This document shows positions 23,588 through 35,925 of a stretch of 64,000 bases of DNA, piece by piece. The notes beneath the pieces were generated by a model. The model was given only the letters and a program-made list of their open reading frames with translations. It made no database searches and was not told the origin of the DNA. The translations under genes were made by a program, and so were the position numbers. This stretch comes from Diploscapter coronatus (lineage: Eukaryota > Nematoda > Chromadorea > Rhabditida > Rhabditidae). The stretch spans positions 2,131,201-2,195,200 of the forward strand of contig OZ038422.1 in NCBI GenBank assembly GCA_964036155.1, given 5' to 3'. Numbering within the stretch: the first letter of the stretch is position 1; the number at the start of each line of letters is the position of its first letter.

Positions 23588-25436
23588 TCAACCAGTATTC
23601 CTGCCTCCCTTAGATGGTACTACGTCGACAGGTGAAGCCATAGCTACTTTGGCGCCTCTCTGCTTTCTTAGTTTCTTCATTAAGGTTGGGGCCGGTGCGG
23701 TTTCATCTGCTGTCGCTGCCACTGGGGATGACTCTGATGCAGCTTGAGAAAGTGGAACGAGCTGGAAACCAGGAGGAATCGAGATCTGGGCTGCGGGTGC
23801 CTGCTAAAATATTCATAATTATTGCTTGGGGCTAGAAGAACAGTTCCAAAACGATGCTTGAAAAGAAAACATCGGAAAATAAATGGGAATTGGAAAGTCG
23901 AAAATCTTGGAGACCAGAAAGGGTCCTCTAATAAAGAGCTGAGAATAAGATGAGATAGCTCTTGAAGGACAATGCCTTGACATGCATTCATAATGTAACT
24001 TTCTAGAGAGGGAAATGTACACTTGCGGATGAATTGCTTAATTTTGTACCTGAGGAGGTGGCACGGGAGCGGGAAGGGAAGCAGGAGATGCGCCGAGTGT
24101 TGGAGTGCACGGATTCGGATCGAGGTAGCAGCTGACCTCGGTGAACTTTACTTCAGCGTTATCGGCCAGCCTATTTGCCTTCCAGCTCTTTCCATTGCAC
24201 TCGACGACTGCCGTGGCTCTCCTTCCGTAGGCGATAGCCTGAAGGAGTTCACGATGAATCGGATACAATTAGCGCTTGGATCAGCGAAACTTTCGGAATC
24301 ACAGAAAGCTTCCAATAGTAGCCTTCTTCCCGCTGGGAGGTTCCTAAAGGGGAAGGATTCCGAGAGTTTCGTCGATCCGAGCACAAAATTCCTTGAAAGA
24401 AAGAGATGATGATTCTATGATTCTTTTTGGAGAAGAAAATATTTCAAGCTGCGTTTGTTCAGCCATGCCTGAAAATAAAAAAGGAACAATTACAGCGGCG
24501 TCAGGCAGAAGCTCATCCTTTGACGAAGAAGGTAAGTCTGTTCGTGCGAGCAAGTAGAAGTTGTTGGTGCTTCCCGGAGTGTGCGGGCAAGTGATGATCG
24601 CTCTTTTACATCCTTTGTCGAAAGAGTACTCAATTTCTGGCGCGGTTTGCTGAGGCGGTGAAGCAGTTAAAGTAATGCCTGCTGGTGCTGAAGTGAACGT
24701 TGTCGTCTTCACACGACGGCATCGTTCGCAGTTTTCTGAACAAGTAAATGATACATTTTGCAGAGTTTCTTGTGAAGTGTGCAAGAACAGAAAGAATGCA
24801 TGTTCTAAGGACGAGTGATTATTATTCTCAACTCAATCAAGTTATAAGTCGATTATGTGAATTTAAATAAACTGTTCTTAACTTACTCTTCTTCTCATGG
24901 CTGTCTAACGAGCTATACGATTCGGAGCTGTAGCTTTCCTCTCCATATCCGTTGTTGTGCCTGCCGAAGTGGCTGAAATGTAGAAACTATTGAAATCATA
25001 GAAACGTCTAACTTCGTAAGATAGTTGAGAGGAAAAACATTCGTTATTATTATGCCGACAAAATTATTGCATCTCTCTCAATTGTATTCTGCAGATTACC
25101 TGAGAAAGTCGAACATCGACATTCCACCAATGTCGTATTCATTTCTATGACGATCGTATCGACTGTCCTGATTGTAGTTGGTCCTTGTGCTGTAGTCGTT
25201 TGATGGTGCGTAGTTGTTGCTATCGTAACTTCTCTCTCTGTTCCTGTATCTCTGTAATTATTCAACCTGCTTCACTAGATAAACTGCTACTGGAGCATGG
25301 CTTGAAAGAAGAACTTGGTATACAATATCACTTTAAATTTAAAAAAAATGATAGGTGAAAAGAAATCGCTACAGCAATGACTTACCCCACATGAGATAAC
25401 TGCTACGAGCCCACAAGCGACGATGAGAATCTTCAT
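23588..25436 (-). CDS. Secreted cysteine protein, DUF281-like, paralogue A
   Basis: The predicted protein has 311 residues in six exons (minus): 25386-25436, 25100-25251, 24887-24972, 24494-24735, 24050-24238 and 23588-23803, all in phase. It has a signal peptide (MKILIVACGLVAVISCG), then a Tyr/Asn/Arg/Ser-rich linker. The cysteine domain runs from about residue 97: KNCERCRRVK, later KGCKRAIITCP, then ATAVVECNGKSWKA and EVKFTEVSC. A Pro/Ala/Gln-rich tail ends with a basic patch (LMKKLRKQRGAK). The spacing C-x2-C, G-C-x5-T-C, V-x-C-x4-W and V-x-C resembles the nematode DUF281 family, whose function is unknown. Its neighbour at 26148-27700 has the same order of domains and the same exon phases, so the two arose by tandem duplication. 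The DUF281 call is by pattern only. Confidence 0.8.
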
Positions 25437-26147
25437 TTTGATGAAGCTGAAGATAGGCTAGCTCGAATGGCGGGCATCGCAATCTTGCGAATGTTTTATA
25501 GAAAATGACCCGGAAGTAATTTGCATCCATTCGCATGAATATGTCCGTTGAAACAATACCATAGGTGTACGAAGTCGAGCATCGGTTGAATCAGCCCCTG
25601 ACAGACTCAAACGACATTCGCCCTTTCACGATTTTCTTTAAGATATTCTTCTTCTTCTTCTTGAATATACCAAATGAGTCATTATCATTAAATAAAATTT
25701 CTCAATGGTTCCCATTTAATCAGACGAAATTCGTTTTTCAAAATAAAAATCGAGTTTTGTCTTTAAATTAGTCTATATTAAGCTCAAGGAATAGATCAAT
25801 AATACAGGGATTGAACACTTTATTTCAGATAATCACAGATAACGGTTCATAATTAAAAATTTGATCAGACTAAATTAAGTAGGTGAGGAATTGAGTCATC
25901 TGGAGACTTCATGACGAGCGAGACACTAGGGCATGGAAGACGATATCATCGTGGACTGACAAAATTTTGGATAATGAAAAGTTCTCAATCAAATTGCAGT
26001 CATAGAAGAATGTTTGGTCGTAATCTGATTGGAACACATTCTATCCTCCAGAAATTTCGGATCTCTGATAATGCCATCCTCCACACCTTAGTGCCGCGTA
26101 CGTCATGAGGCTTCTTCAGATGATCTTTGATTTGATAGAGGAGAAAT

Positions 26148-27700
26148 TTATTTTTTGTCCTCAGGGAGGAGTGACCAGGATGTTACTCCATTGTTGGCGC
26201 TGATTTTGACGTCGCCGGCCGGCCCAGAGAAGAGAACTTTGACTATAGGCAGACAGGCCACCTCCTGGAAATCTTAGCTTCATCAAAAGTTTCTGACAGA
26301 TAGTAAATTTTACTGGTTTTTTTCAATTATGGAAAATTTTAGAAAACCAAAAAAAAAAATAAATTTTGAACGAACCGTGAATTTGACCCATTCGTTCGTG
26401 AAGAGCTCCTGAGCCTTCCACTTCTTATTCTTTCCATCACACTTCACTACGGTCGACACTCGGACACCGAAGGCGAGCGGCTGAAACAGGAATTTTCAGG
26501 GTCTGATGATATAACGTATAAAATGCCTTTGGGTTTGGAGAGCAACTATTGAAATTGACCTTCTCAAAGTGTTTCATAATGCCTTACAACAGAAAGATTT
26601 CGTTTCTGGGCACCTTCAGGAGAAATTTAGGAATATTTTTCTCAATTTGGGTAATCAATTTATAAAAAATCTTACCGCGATATCATCCGGGAAGAGATCT
26701 TTGGGGCCTGGCATTTTGTGATTTTTAACCTTGGCGACAATCAGCGAAAAGTGGTTAGAGGGGCACGTGATGATAGCCTTCTTGCACCCTTTATGATGAA
26801 AGTACCTGAATTCAGGATTCCATGATTTTTTCATTAAAATCGAATTACGTAAACTTCGGAGTCTGGGTTGGGATGTAAATGTCTTTCGACAGGCGTCCAG
26901 CCTCGTAGTTACCAAGATCGAACTTCTTTAGACGCTTGCATTTCTCGCATTCTGGAAGAGATTTATATGGCCTTTTGTATTCCACATCCACTTTCTGAGG
27001 AGATCGTAGGGGAACACAGAAAATGGGTGTAGAGTGAGTGCGGAATACAAGGGGCAAAATTAATATATTTTGATTTTTTTTTCATGATTTTACTTTATTT
27101 CTGGAATTATATCAGCTCAAAAATATTCTGAATTCAATTTGTGCTGAAAGAAATCGTTTAACTCCCTTCGCTTTCTCTGAACTACTTGACATGCAGTATC
27201 TTTTCCGATTAAAAAACCCTTGATTCCTACTTTTGTATTCATACGATTCTGACGACGACGACGAGGAGGAAGAGGAGGAGGAGGAGCTTCTATAGTTGGC
27301 GTAGTAGTTGCCGCGATTGCCGAACATGCCGTTAATGGAACTGTACAAACTGTCGAACCCTGTGTCCGCCAAGCCATAATTCGAATTCTAGAAGTTCAAA
27401 GATACGATTCAGAAAAAATCATAGATATTTAGCGAACTTTTCAAAACAATGCCTATCTTTCTTCTTCGACTAATAATACTAAGTTGTTCAAAATAGAGGT
27501 ACAACTCAATTTAGGATGTGTTTCAAAATTCAAACCGCATAAATATTTCTCATACGTCTTAGAGAAAGTGCATGACTCAAGAAAAACTAGTTCGAATCGA
27601 TACTGAACTTCCAAGCTACTTAACTAAATTAGAAAAGAAAACTTACTACTCCCTGGATAGCGACTACAGTAATCAGCGCAGCGACCAGACCCGCTCTCAT
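26148..27700 (-). CDS. Secreted cysteine protein, DUF281-like, paralogue B
   Basis: The predicted protein has 221 residues in six exons (minus): 27647-27700, 27231-27387, 26849-26951, 26676-26805, 26376-26480 and 26148-26264, all in phase. It starts with a signal peptide (MRAGLVAALITVVAIQGV) and then has a linker with a run of 13 serines encoded by mixed TCN/AGC codons. The cysteine domain (KCEKCKRLKKF, KGCKKAIITCP, VSTVVKCDGKNKKWKA, VKFTEVAC) matches paralogue A motif by motif. It lacks A's long Pro/Ala tail and ends with WSLLPEDKK. The intron between exons 3 and 4 is only 43 bases. The third exon start was chosen because it restores frame and matches A; another AG upstream does not. Confidence 0.8.
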
Positions 27701-29970
27701 TTTAGATTCGTCCTAAAAAGTGGGATGGAATGAAAGCGGTCGAACAAATTATTCATTTTATATATTCCATAATTTCTAGACAATGAAAATGCGGGGTTAG
27801 TGATCAATGTCATTGTCGAAAATTTTCACGAGACAACACATCAATGCAAAAATGTCATGACTCACCGCGTTCGTAGACTTTCTGATCAGAATTTCCGCCT
27901 TAATTCATTTTATAAGATTATTTTTGATGTGCTGGAGTTTAAACATCTATATGAAATGAATGAAGATGATAATTAAAACACGATACAGGTCTAAATTAAT
28001 GATTTATTCAATTCGGAACAATACAATTGCATGTCTTCCACTTCAAACTTGTGTACGTGGTCTCTATAGTTAGAGAACGCAAATGCTCAACTTTGAATAT
28101 GAAATTTAGCACGATTTTTCGTCAATATAACTTTCGGTGTCCCTTTTGAGTTACCTGAAATATTTGGCGGGGATCGGAAACAAGGGTTTTGCAGCTAATC
28201 TTTATTTCTACAAAAGTTTTCGTTGGGTCGACCCTGAAAAATAAATAAAACCACCTATTTTCTGGGATCAAAAGATCACAGAAAACTTCGAAAATCCGAT
28301 CTGTTGAGTGCATATTCTTGCACACTTCATAGATTTATTCCTATCACTATTAAAATATTTTCCTGAAGGTTCCAGGTTCCAACGAAGATCCGACAGCGGT
28401 TTGAAAGTTGTGTCATTTGGTACAGAAATTGAGGAAATTAACAAGTTTCATGCGTAAAAGTCGTTTTAGAATTTGTTCGACAGAGTCTCGATCATTTTCA
28501 AACTTACGATTAGCAAGGACTCGAACGATTTTGGACGGCGGCAGAAGAGAAATGAATGAGTGAATTCGAGTTTTGACAGGTAGTGAGCCGGAATGAATCA
28601 AAATTCGAATTTTTATTGACGTATTACCTAGGACACTTGGAAGGGCAGCCATTGTAGAATTAATTAGGGGTGTAGACTGGTCCAAATTGAAATTTCTCTT
28701 TGATTAAAGTATTCGAAGAATCGCGCAATATTTTGCAAGCTTAAAATCCCACCAAAATCAAATTTGAGAAACCGCTTGCGCTCTCTAGTCGTAATTTTAG
28801 TTCGATTGTTTTAAAACATTGAGTCTCGAAATTATATCTCACACCTCCGAATCAAATTCTAGCCTCTTATTTCACATGTGCACAGAATCAGTTTCCCACA
28901 TAACTTGAATTTTGCTCAAGCCACCTAATTTCAGTCCGACATCCAAGTTTTTGAAGTTCACCACTCGATAACCTGAAACTTTAGGTATTTAGGAAATTTT
29001 TAAAAGTAGTAACAATGCTACGTCGTGTAACGTGATAAATAGGATAGGTTTCGATAGAGAAAATATTCCCTTTATATGTTATTTCGTTTGCAACTATTTT
29101 CGAGCTTGTCATTCAAAGTTATTCGTAATTTTGCAGATTTGATATTGTTATTTCGAGACCATAGATCGAAAAATTGCTGATCTTTCGAATGTGTAATTTG
29201 TGATATTCCAATATATGCTGAGGAAAAATAAACGAGGCTCCGTTAGGTAATTTCCCCATGTAGAAATGAATTAGTTCTGGGCCTTAAACGATATCACAGA
29301 GGCTTTTTAGAATGACAATAAATCACTACGAGACAACCCCCTATGCGAGTGGGGAATAAATGGGATAAATAAGTTAATCAACCGGCAAAAACGCTGATTC
29401 GAAAACGATTATTTTTCTCGAATAAGGAAAGAAATGTTAGCCTATTGTCTATCACATAATGATGAATATATTTTATGACGTAAACATCACAGGTAGCTTA
29501 TTCCTAAATGCTCTATATCTCCTAAGTCAAGCCTATTATTCGAACAAGAAGCGTTACACAGCGTATGTACAACGAATCTTGCTCAAAATTGGTAGAAAGA
29601 TCGACTTGAGTACATTGATACCGAATATCGTGTTGAAAAGTGCTCGCCATGCTTCCTGTTTTCAGAAGTTTCCATCAAAATTAGCTTGTTTCTTTATTAC
29701 CTTTCAACATTTGAAATGCAAAATTAGCGTACATCGCGAAACGAGCATTGATATTGTCATTATTCGCTGCAGCAGCAAAGCGTAAGAAGGAAAATTTTAA
29801 AGTCAATTCCTGGAACTAGAATGCGCGATAGCGACTTTTCAACATGATATTCGTTATCAGCGTACTCGAATTGACTTACCCATCAATTTTGAGCAGGATC
29901 TGCTATTAACAGTGTTTATGTTCCTTGCAAATTAAAATTCTGATTTCTAGATAATACTTCCCAGGAAAAC
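27701..29970. other. Intergenic with weak minus-strand coding signals
   Basis: This contains the upstream region of paralogue B, the uncertain minus-strand exons at 28122-28976, and the promoter side of the sre gene. A plus-strand ORF at 29459-29785 has no family features and I do not support it. Confidence 0.4.
28122..28976 (-). CDS. Possible small gene or gene fragment, model incomplete
   Basis: Three minus-strand segments look protein-like. One follows TTTCAG near 28976 (GYRVVNFKNLDVGLKLGG) and reaches a stop near 28881. One begins with ATG at 28649 (MAALPSVLGNTSIKIRILIH, later LLPPSKIVRVLANR) and reaches a good donor (GTAAGT) near 28506. One follows TTTTTCAG near 28233 (DPTKTFVEIKISCKTLVSD) and can run to a stop at 28122. 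I could not join the last two in phase, and the first ends in a stop. A minus-strand AATAAA lies near 28003. This may be one short gene with an unseen exon or parts of two. The family is not recognised. Confidence 0.3.
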
Positions 29971-32067
29971 ATGCAAATCTATCAAGCTGGCGACAGAAGA
30001 CTATTCTTAATTTCACTAGCTAACACTCGCTTCGGGCCGGTTTCAGGTGAACACTTAAAATATATATTTTACTTACATTGTCCACTTACAGTATCCCTAA
30101 GTATTCTCTACGCTATTCATTTCCTATTGGTTATAGGCGCCTTTGTAACGAATATTCTAATTCTATTTCGAATGCTATCTCATCCCTTTAACATCAACAT
30201 TCTTTCGATGTTAGCCGTTCAAATTTTAGGGATGAATATTTTTTTCGTTGCCGCAATGATATGTCGACTATATATGCTTGGGTATATTCCGGTTTATTGT
30301 AAGTGTTTTGCTTGTTAATCCGGATTTGTAAATGTCGTGTAAAATTTTGTAAGATGAATAGTTAGCTTCAAGTGATATGAGAAAGTCCTTTGTTTATGAA
30401 TAATGAGCTAAGGGGCAACTTGGAAACCTCAAGCCATGCGAAATAGCGTGAGAAAAGAGTTGTTTCCCCACAATCCGTCACCCTATTTCGCATAACTTGA
30501 GGTTTCCAAGTAGCCGGTTAAAGTTATTTGTTGTATTTCAGATGAACTAGATAAGGATATTCTATTAATAGCGTCGAATTACTTTACATTGGGCTATCTC
30601 TTATTTCTAATCTTTCAAATGGTATTTTTAATACTAGAAAGAGCGGCAGCGAGCTACTTTATTAAGTCGTACGAAAAGATGCGAAATCCTGTTATTGGTT
30701 TAAGCCTAGTTTTAGTTAATGTAAGGTTTTCTTTATTACATGTCATAAATTTATCTCGAGCATAAGGTACTACGTGATTTATCTCACGAAACTATAAAAC
30801 AGAAACTTTCAGTCAAGTTTATTCCAAACATTTTTATTTTTTGAAAAAGTAAATGATCGAAGATTAACGAGCTACAAATTTCAGTGTATAATTTCTGGAT
30901 TTGTATCCTATCAAATTGTTGAAGGACAATTTCATCGAATTGAAGCTTACTCCATGGTGGGGTTTTGTATTGGATTTGTTATGCCGGCAAGTATTGAAGA
31001 CACTTATTTGAGAATTGCTTAACCTTAGAACATATTATGAACAAATTCATAGCTTTGAAAAGCGATTATCGTTAATGCCGAAATCTGGGAGGCGTACAAA
31101 GTGGTGCAGTTATTTTTAGTGATTAAAAAGCGAAAAATAGTACGCGAAAAGAAGAAAGACTGACCTAAAATCGCTTCTTCCTCTCCTCATTTTTGACCTC
31201 TCAGATTTCGACATCAGCAACAATATATTTTATCAATGAGCGCATATTTTTTATTCGAACTTTCAAAATATGATCTCACTAGCCATATTATTTAGAGCTC
31301 TATTTGTTTGGTCTATTACAACAAGAGAAAACTTCGTTTACTTAATAGCCATAAATTCTCGAATGCCTACTCTCTAAGCACCAGGTACCAATTGAAAGAA
31401 AATATCAATGTTTTCAAGGTAAGTTATTGACGTTTTTTGGCTTATAATTTTATTAACAGGAAAGTTTAGTACGTTGGCCTATTCAACATCATCAATATGA
31501 TATTAAACGCGGCTCTATTTGGTTGTACAATTCTAAACTTGACCCTATTCTTATTTAGTGAAGTCCAGCCTTACATCGCTCTAATAGGGGACTTTCTGCT
31601 GGTTTTGTAAGTTTCTTTCAATCTATCAAAGATAAAACCCCTATTCTCAAGTTTATCTCAATCTACAGGAAAGGGTTGAGATTAGTTGTTGTCTTTCAAA
31701 GATAGTTGGATCTAGAGGTAGATATGAAAGTTTAATTTCATTCAAGCTAGACTTTTTTCTATACCAAGTTTAAAAAGGAATGAGATGGATCTAAATATCT
31801 AAAAGTAAATCTGAAATTGTAGTATCTCAACGTAATTTCATGGCTAGCTTTTCTATATAAGCTTAAAATTAAACATAAACAGGAAAAAATAAATCTGAAA
31901 ATTTGTGTTTTAGTATGCCCTTCGTAATTCTATGTTTGAGTCGATGTTATAAGTTGGGTCAAAAACAGACAAATAACAAAGTCACCATCGATAATCACTT
32001 CGAACAGCTACAAGACGTCTGGAAGTCCGTGGTTCCGTTACAACCTCGGGGACCTCAAAAAAATTGA
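29971..32067 (+). CDS. Sre-family seven-transmembrane chemoreceptor
   Basis: The predicted protein has 340 residues in six exons: 29971-30298, 30542-30720, 30885-30986, 31296-31418, 31470-31606 and 31914-32067. Sre receptors are nematode chemoreceptors. Family marks are LERAAASYFIKSYEK after TM3, YYNKRKLR after TM5, and NAYSLSTRYQLKENINVFK before TM6, which is the most telling Sre motif. Seven hydrophobic segments are present and the length is normal. The third intron has no GT donor in the needed phase. The best fit is a GC-AG intron with donor CCG|GCAAGT at 30987; the alternative is a weak GTTATG donor nine bases upstream. Intron 1 holds a foldback repeat and intron 3 a ~150 bp inverted-repeat element. 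The start is the first in-frame ATG and could be later. Confidence 0.87.
30418..30513. repeat. Foldback repeat, copy 2 (in sre intron 1)
   Basis: Arms of about 34 bp start TTGGAAACCTCAAGCCATGC on the left and end in the near-perfect complement on the right, with a loop of about 25 bp. The arm core GCGAAATAG(C/G)GTGA is shared with the copy at 18319-18415. Confidence 0.75.
31074..31222 (+). mobile_element. ~150 bp inverted-repeat element, copy 1 (in sre intron 3)
   Basis: The ends carry the inverted motif CGAAATCTGGGAGG / CCTCTCAGATTTCG. The interior matches, with reverse orientation, the element at 50382-50534, including CAAAGTGGT near one end. It has no coding capacity, so a MITE-type non-autonomous element is the likely class. 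No clear target-site duplication is visible. Confidence 0.65.
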
Positions 32068-32759
32068 TTTTTTTTTTTAAATTTTTTCTCAAAATTATCA
32101 TTTTTATCCTTACTTTTTTCTTTTATTTTTTGAAAAGCTGCTATTTTTTGCATTTGTTTCAATAATTTTTCTTTCATTTTCCCTTTTGATATTTGCAAAG
32201 TGATCATTTTGGCCTTTTGTAGTTACCACTTTCTTTTAAAAAGCGGAGGAGTTACCACCCTACTCGGGCTCAAAAAATGAAGTCAAAGAATTGTTTTTAG
32301 AAGATAATGTATCTGATAAACTATTGATTGAAGTAGGCACTTTGTTTTAATTTATTGAAAGGTTGTCAATTTATTAGGAATATATGAAAAGGACTGAAAT
32401 ATGAATTAATTTCACTAACTAAAATGGAAGCTACCTGGAAAATACTCAGAAGCGCATTATTTTGGGCAGTACGAGAGTAAAACAAAAAAAGTAGAGTCTA
32501 TCTTGGAAATATCAGGATATAAAACTGTCAAAGATTGAATATTCGATGATCTTTTAAGATTAGCATATTAATTAGGCTATTGAATTGGTTGAATGTTAAC
32601 TAATTTTGCTGTAAACAATTTGTTTCTGCATTAAAAGTAAACAGTTTCTTGAGCAAAATCGATTTATTTTCAAGATCACATTTCGTGATTTTTCTTGAAC
32701 ATTTAAAATATTTAATCGATTTAATTCGAGTCTGAGTCGAATTCGGAAATGAGGTGGAT
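32068..32759. other. Convergent 3' region between sre and collagen
   Basis: This is AT-rich with no coding signal beyond the two gene ends. It should hold both 3' untranslated regions. A minus-strand ORF here (about 32600-32760) is the non-coding extension of the last collagen exon. Confidence 0.5.
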
Positions 32760-35700
32760 TTATTTCTTCTTTCCGTAGGATCTTGGTGGGCAAGCGCAAT
32801 AGCTGGCATCCGAGCCTGGGAGACCATCTGAAAAATGTTGGGTTAAAAATATCTTCTGAAAGTGAAAACAATTTAAAATGCCGAAACTAGAAACTCATTT
32901 TCCATGATTTTTTTCATTTTTGAACTATTTTTAAATTTGGCCCTCGCGAGATTCTTGAACAATTGAGTTTTCAGCTAATGATTGATAAACTAATTTTTTC
33001 ATGATTTTCACTTTTACATTATTTTTAAGGGTTTAAAAAATTTCCAAATTTGTAATATTCTGATGAACGTACCGGATCCAGGGGCCTAAAATAGGTAAAT
33101 TAAACATTGACCGAGATTTTAAGCGACTCACTCCAGGACTTCCGTAGTTTCCTGGTCTTCCTGGGGGTCTGGAATCGTTAATTTTAGGTTAATATTGAAT
33201 CTAAATAATTAGGAATATGGCTGAATATTTACCCATCGCGGCCGGGCTGAAATTAGATATTTTATCAACTGAGGATCAATTTTTACTGGAACTCTAATAA
33301 ACTCTTAGATTCAGATTAAAGTTAGCGAAACTGATTTCTAATAAAGTTAAATTAAGAAAAAAAAGTTCTATTTTTTCAAACTTAGGCCCTCATTTTAAAT
33401 GAATATTAAACAATACCTCTCCTGGGGTTCCAGGGGCTGAAAAATGAAGCATTAATAAATTTGATTTTAAGCCAATTGTTTACCTCCTGGGGCTCCGTTC
33501 TCTCCTGGCTGCAAGTAGAAAATCGATTAGATTCGGAATATTTCGATTTAAGCTCATATATAGCATATGCTATCTATTAGCTTTAAATGAATATAGAGGT
33601 TTACCTGTCCTGGCTCTCCGGGCTGAAATTGTATGATTAAATTATGACATTATGGTTTAAATGATATTATCATTATTTTAAAAATAGAAAACGGATGATT
33701 GAATTTAAGCACTATTTAAATGATCATGATTAGCATTTAAATATCTCGAGTCTCCAACTGTTTTTGCATATATTTAAAGACTTCTAAAATGTTAGAATTT
33801 CAATTATTAATGCAATTTTAAAATTCATCCAAATTTTCTCGATTTTTATAATGTGCTGAATAAAAATTACCTGTCCGGGCTGTCCGTTGGGTCTGAAAAT
33901 CAAATGATTAAAAATTCAAGGGGAAGGTGAATTCTCACCCTGGGGGTCCGACGTATCCTGGGGTGTAGACGACCGATGGTGGTCCTGGGGGTCTGAAAGG
34001 CGAATGTTTTAAACAAATTTCCGGGGATCAGGATTTGAATATTTGAAACAATTCGATAACTCGTTACATGTGAAATTGTTCGAAAATTTAGGAAATATTT
34101 CCAAATTAAAAAAAATTACCCTCTTGGTCCTGGGGCTCCTGGCTGTCCCTGCAACAGGATTTCTTATCAATTTTCTCTCAAAATACGATAAAATATCCGA
34201 ATGGTCGGTATTTAATCGTATTTCAAATGAAAATGATGGCTTTTACTGACTGGGCTTCCGGGCTCTCCCTAAATTAGTAAATTTTAGATTTTGTGATTTT
34301 TTAGGTGAAATACTGGTGGGCCTTGAGGTCCGTTGTCTCCGGGGGCTGAAAATCATTCGATCAGAAAATTCCAAAAATAGACAATCTTAGAGTAACGTAC
34401 TTCCTGGTCTTCCTCTGAAAATAGAAAAGTTATAATCTTTTTCATTTGTATCAGAGATTTATGCATATAAGTGAAGTAAATGCAATTCGTATAGAAAAAT
34501 GGACGGAGCTTATTCTTGCTCCCCTTTTCAAAAGGGCCTAGAAAGGGAAGAAAGAAAGATCACGCTCATAATTTTATGCGGCATTGCAAGATTTCGATTA
34601 TTTTCGAATTTTCGATAATTTAGTAGTAGACTTACGGCTCTCCGGCGAAGCCGTTGTCTCCTGGGGGTCCCTAAGAATTAGTAAATTAGCATAAACATGA
34701 TAATTAGTGGGGTGAATTCACGCACTGGCAATCCTGGGGGTCCTGAAATATCATTAATTTGGATCTTGAAATTTCGGATTTTAGGTTATTTTGAAATTCG
34801 CTCGAAAGATTCACTTAAAGACATCTCAAAAATGATAATAATTTTAGTTTTTGAAAAAGACTAGGTCAACTAGTTGAAGTATAGGATGACGAAGGACGTA
34901 CCAGCGGGTCCTCTGAAAGTAAACATCGTTAATGTCTAATAAATAAACTGATTTTAATCCATGATTAGATCAGGATTATCATGATCGAATAAAATAGTTT
35001 ATATTCAAAATCGACTTACGGTGGTCCAGCAGGGCAAGGGATGCATCCAACGTAGCCGTTGTGGCCCACCGTGAGGCGGGTGCCGTCGTAACCGGCATCG
35101 CCTTTAAAATTTGGATTTAAATTTAGATCGACGATATTTTAGTTGGTTTGACAGGGATTAAATGATCTTAGAATGATGCTTTATTTGAAAATCGAAGCCT
35201 AGATATTCAACTTTTTTACCTGGAGCTCCATCCTCTCCTGGCACACCAGGCTGACCGTCATCTCTGGAATCAGAAGATTATTCCACAATCGGAATAACTC
35301 GAGGTAAATTTGATCTTGCTTAGTTCATCATCACTGATTTTTGTCAAGTCTCATCAAAGAGGTTGAACTACTCAAGAATCAAACTTTCCGCGTCGTATGA
35401 TAAATAGTAGCAGCACGTACCCAGGGGGTCCTCTGAAAACTGATCAATTAAAATCGGATCTTCTATTTTGAAGACAAAAGGCTCTTTGGACTTACGGTGG
35501 GCCATCGGGGCATCCTCTGGATTGGGTGCCGCAAGCGCACTGGCTGTTGTCTCTTTTGTGTCTGCCGAAGAGGGTCTTGTAGTTGGGTGGCTGTGCGGCA
35601 TCTCCAGTTGGGTTCTTGTGCAGAGCCATGATCTGGGACCACTGCTCGTCGGCGATGAACTGAAAAATCGAATTTTAGCCTGGCGTGATAATGGAACTAG

Positions 35701-35925
35701 GAAGTGATACTGACGAAGGTATGCGCAACTTTTGTAAAATCTTATCCTATTCTTAACAAGGATATTTGATTTGAGGTGATGAAGACGAACCTTGATGTTC
35801 TCGACCTTGTTGTGGATGTTCTCCTGCATCTGGTTGAGGTCGGAGATGATGTTCATGAAGCAGCCGATGACTGCGAGCGTGCCGATGAACGACACGCCGC
35901 CCGCGAATGCTGCGATATAGCCCAT
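32760..35925 (-). CDS. Cuticle collagen in 21 exons
   Basis: The predicted protein has 287 residues, a normal size for nematode cuticle collagens. Minus exons: 35791-35925, 35496-35659, 35421-35432, 35220-35263, 35020-35101, 34902-34912, 34726-34742, 34636-34670, 34401-34414, 34314-34345, 34251-34268, 34120-34148, 33939-33992, 33871-33892, 33605-33622, 33484-33508, 33417-33436, 33233-33246, 33132-33168, 33073-33085 and 32760-32827. All 20 junctions keep frame (864 bases). The N-terminal membrane segment (AGGVSFIGTLAVIGCFMNII) is followed by a furin-like site RHKR (78-81), a Cys cluster (CACGTQSRGCP), Gly-X-Y blocks interrupted by GCIPCPAG, and a C-terminal SYCACPPRSYGKKK. The cysteines should make cross-links in the cuticle. 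TTTTGCAG just before the ATG may be a trans-splice acceptor. Exons of 11-14 bases are remarkable for this family. Confidence 0.93.

Noticed and set aside
27112..27377. Two overlapping minus-strand ORFs around the serine run
   Set aside because: Only the frame with NSNYGLADTGF joins both neighbouring exons; the Pro/Arg-rich frame is a shadow of the TCC/TCG repeats.
29459..29785. 108-codon plus-strand ORF upstream of the sre gene
   Set aside because: There is no membrane or family pattern, and it lies just before the receptor start without joining it in phase.
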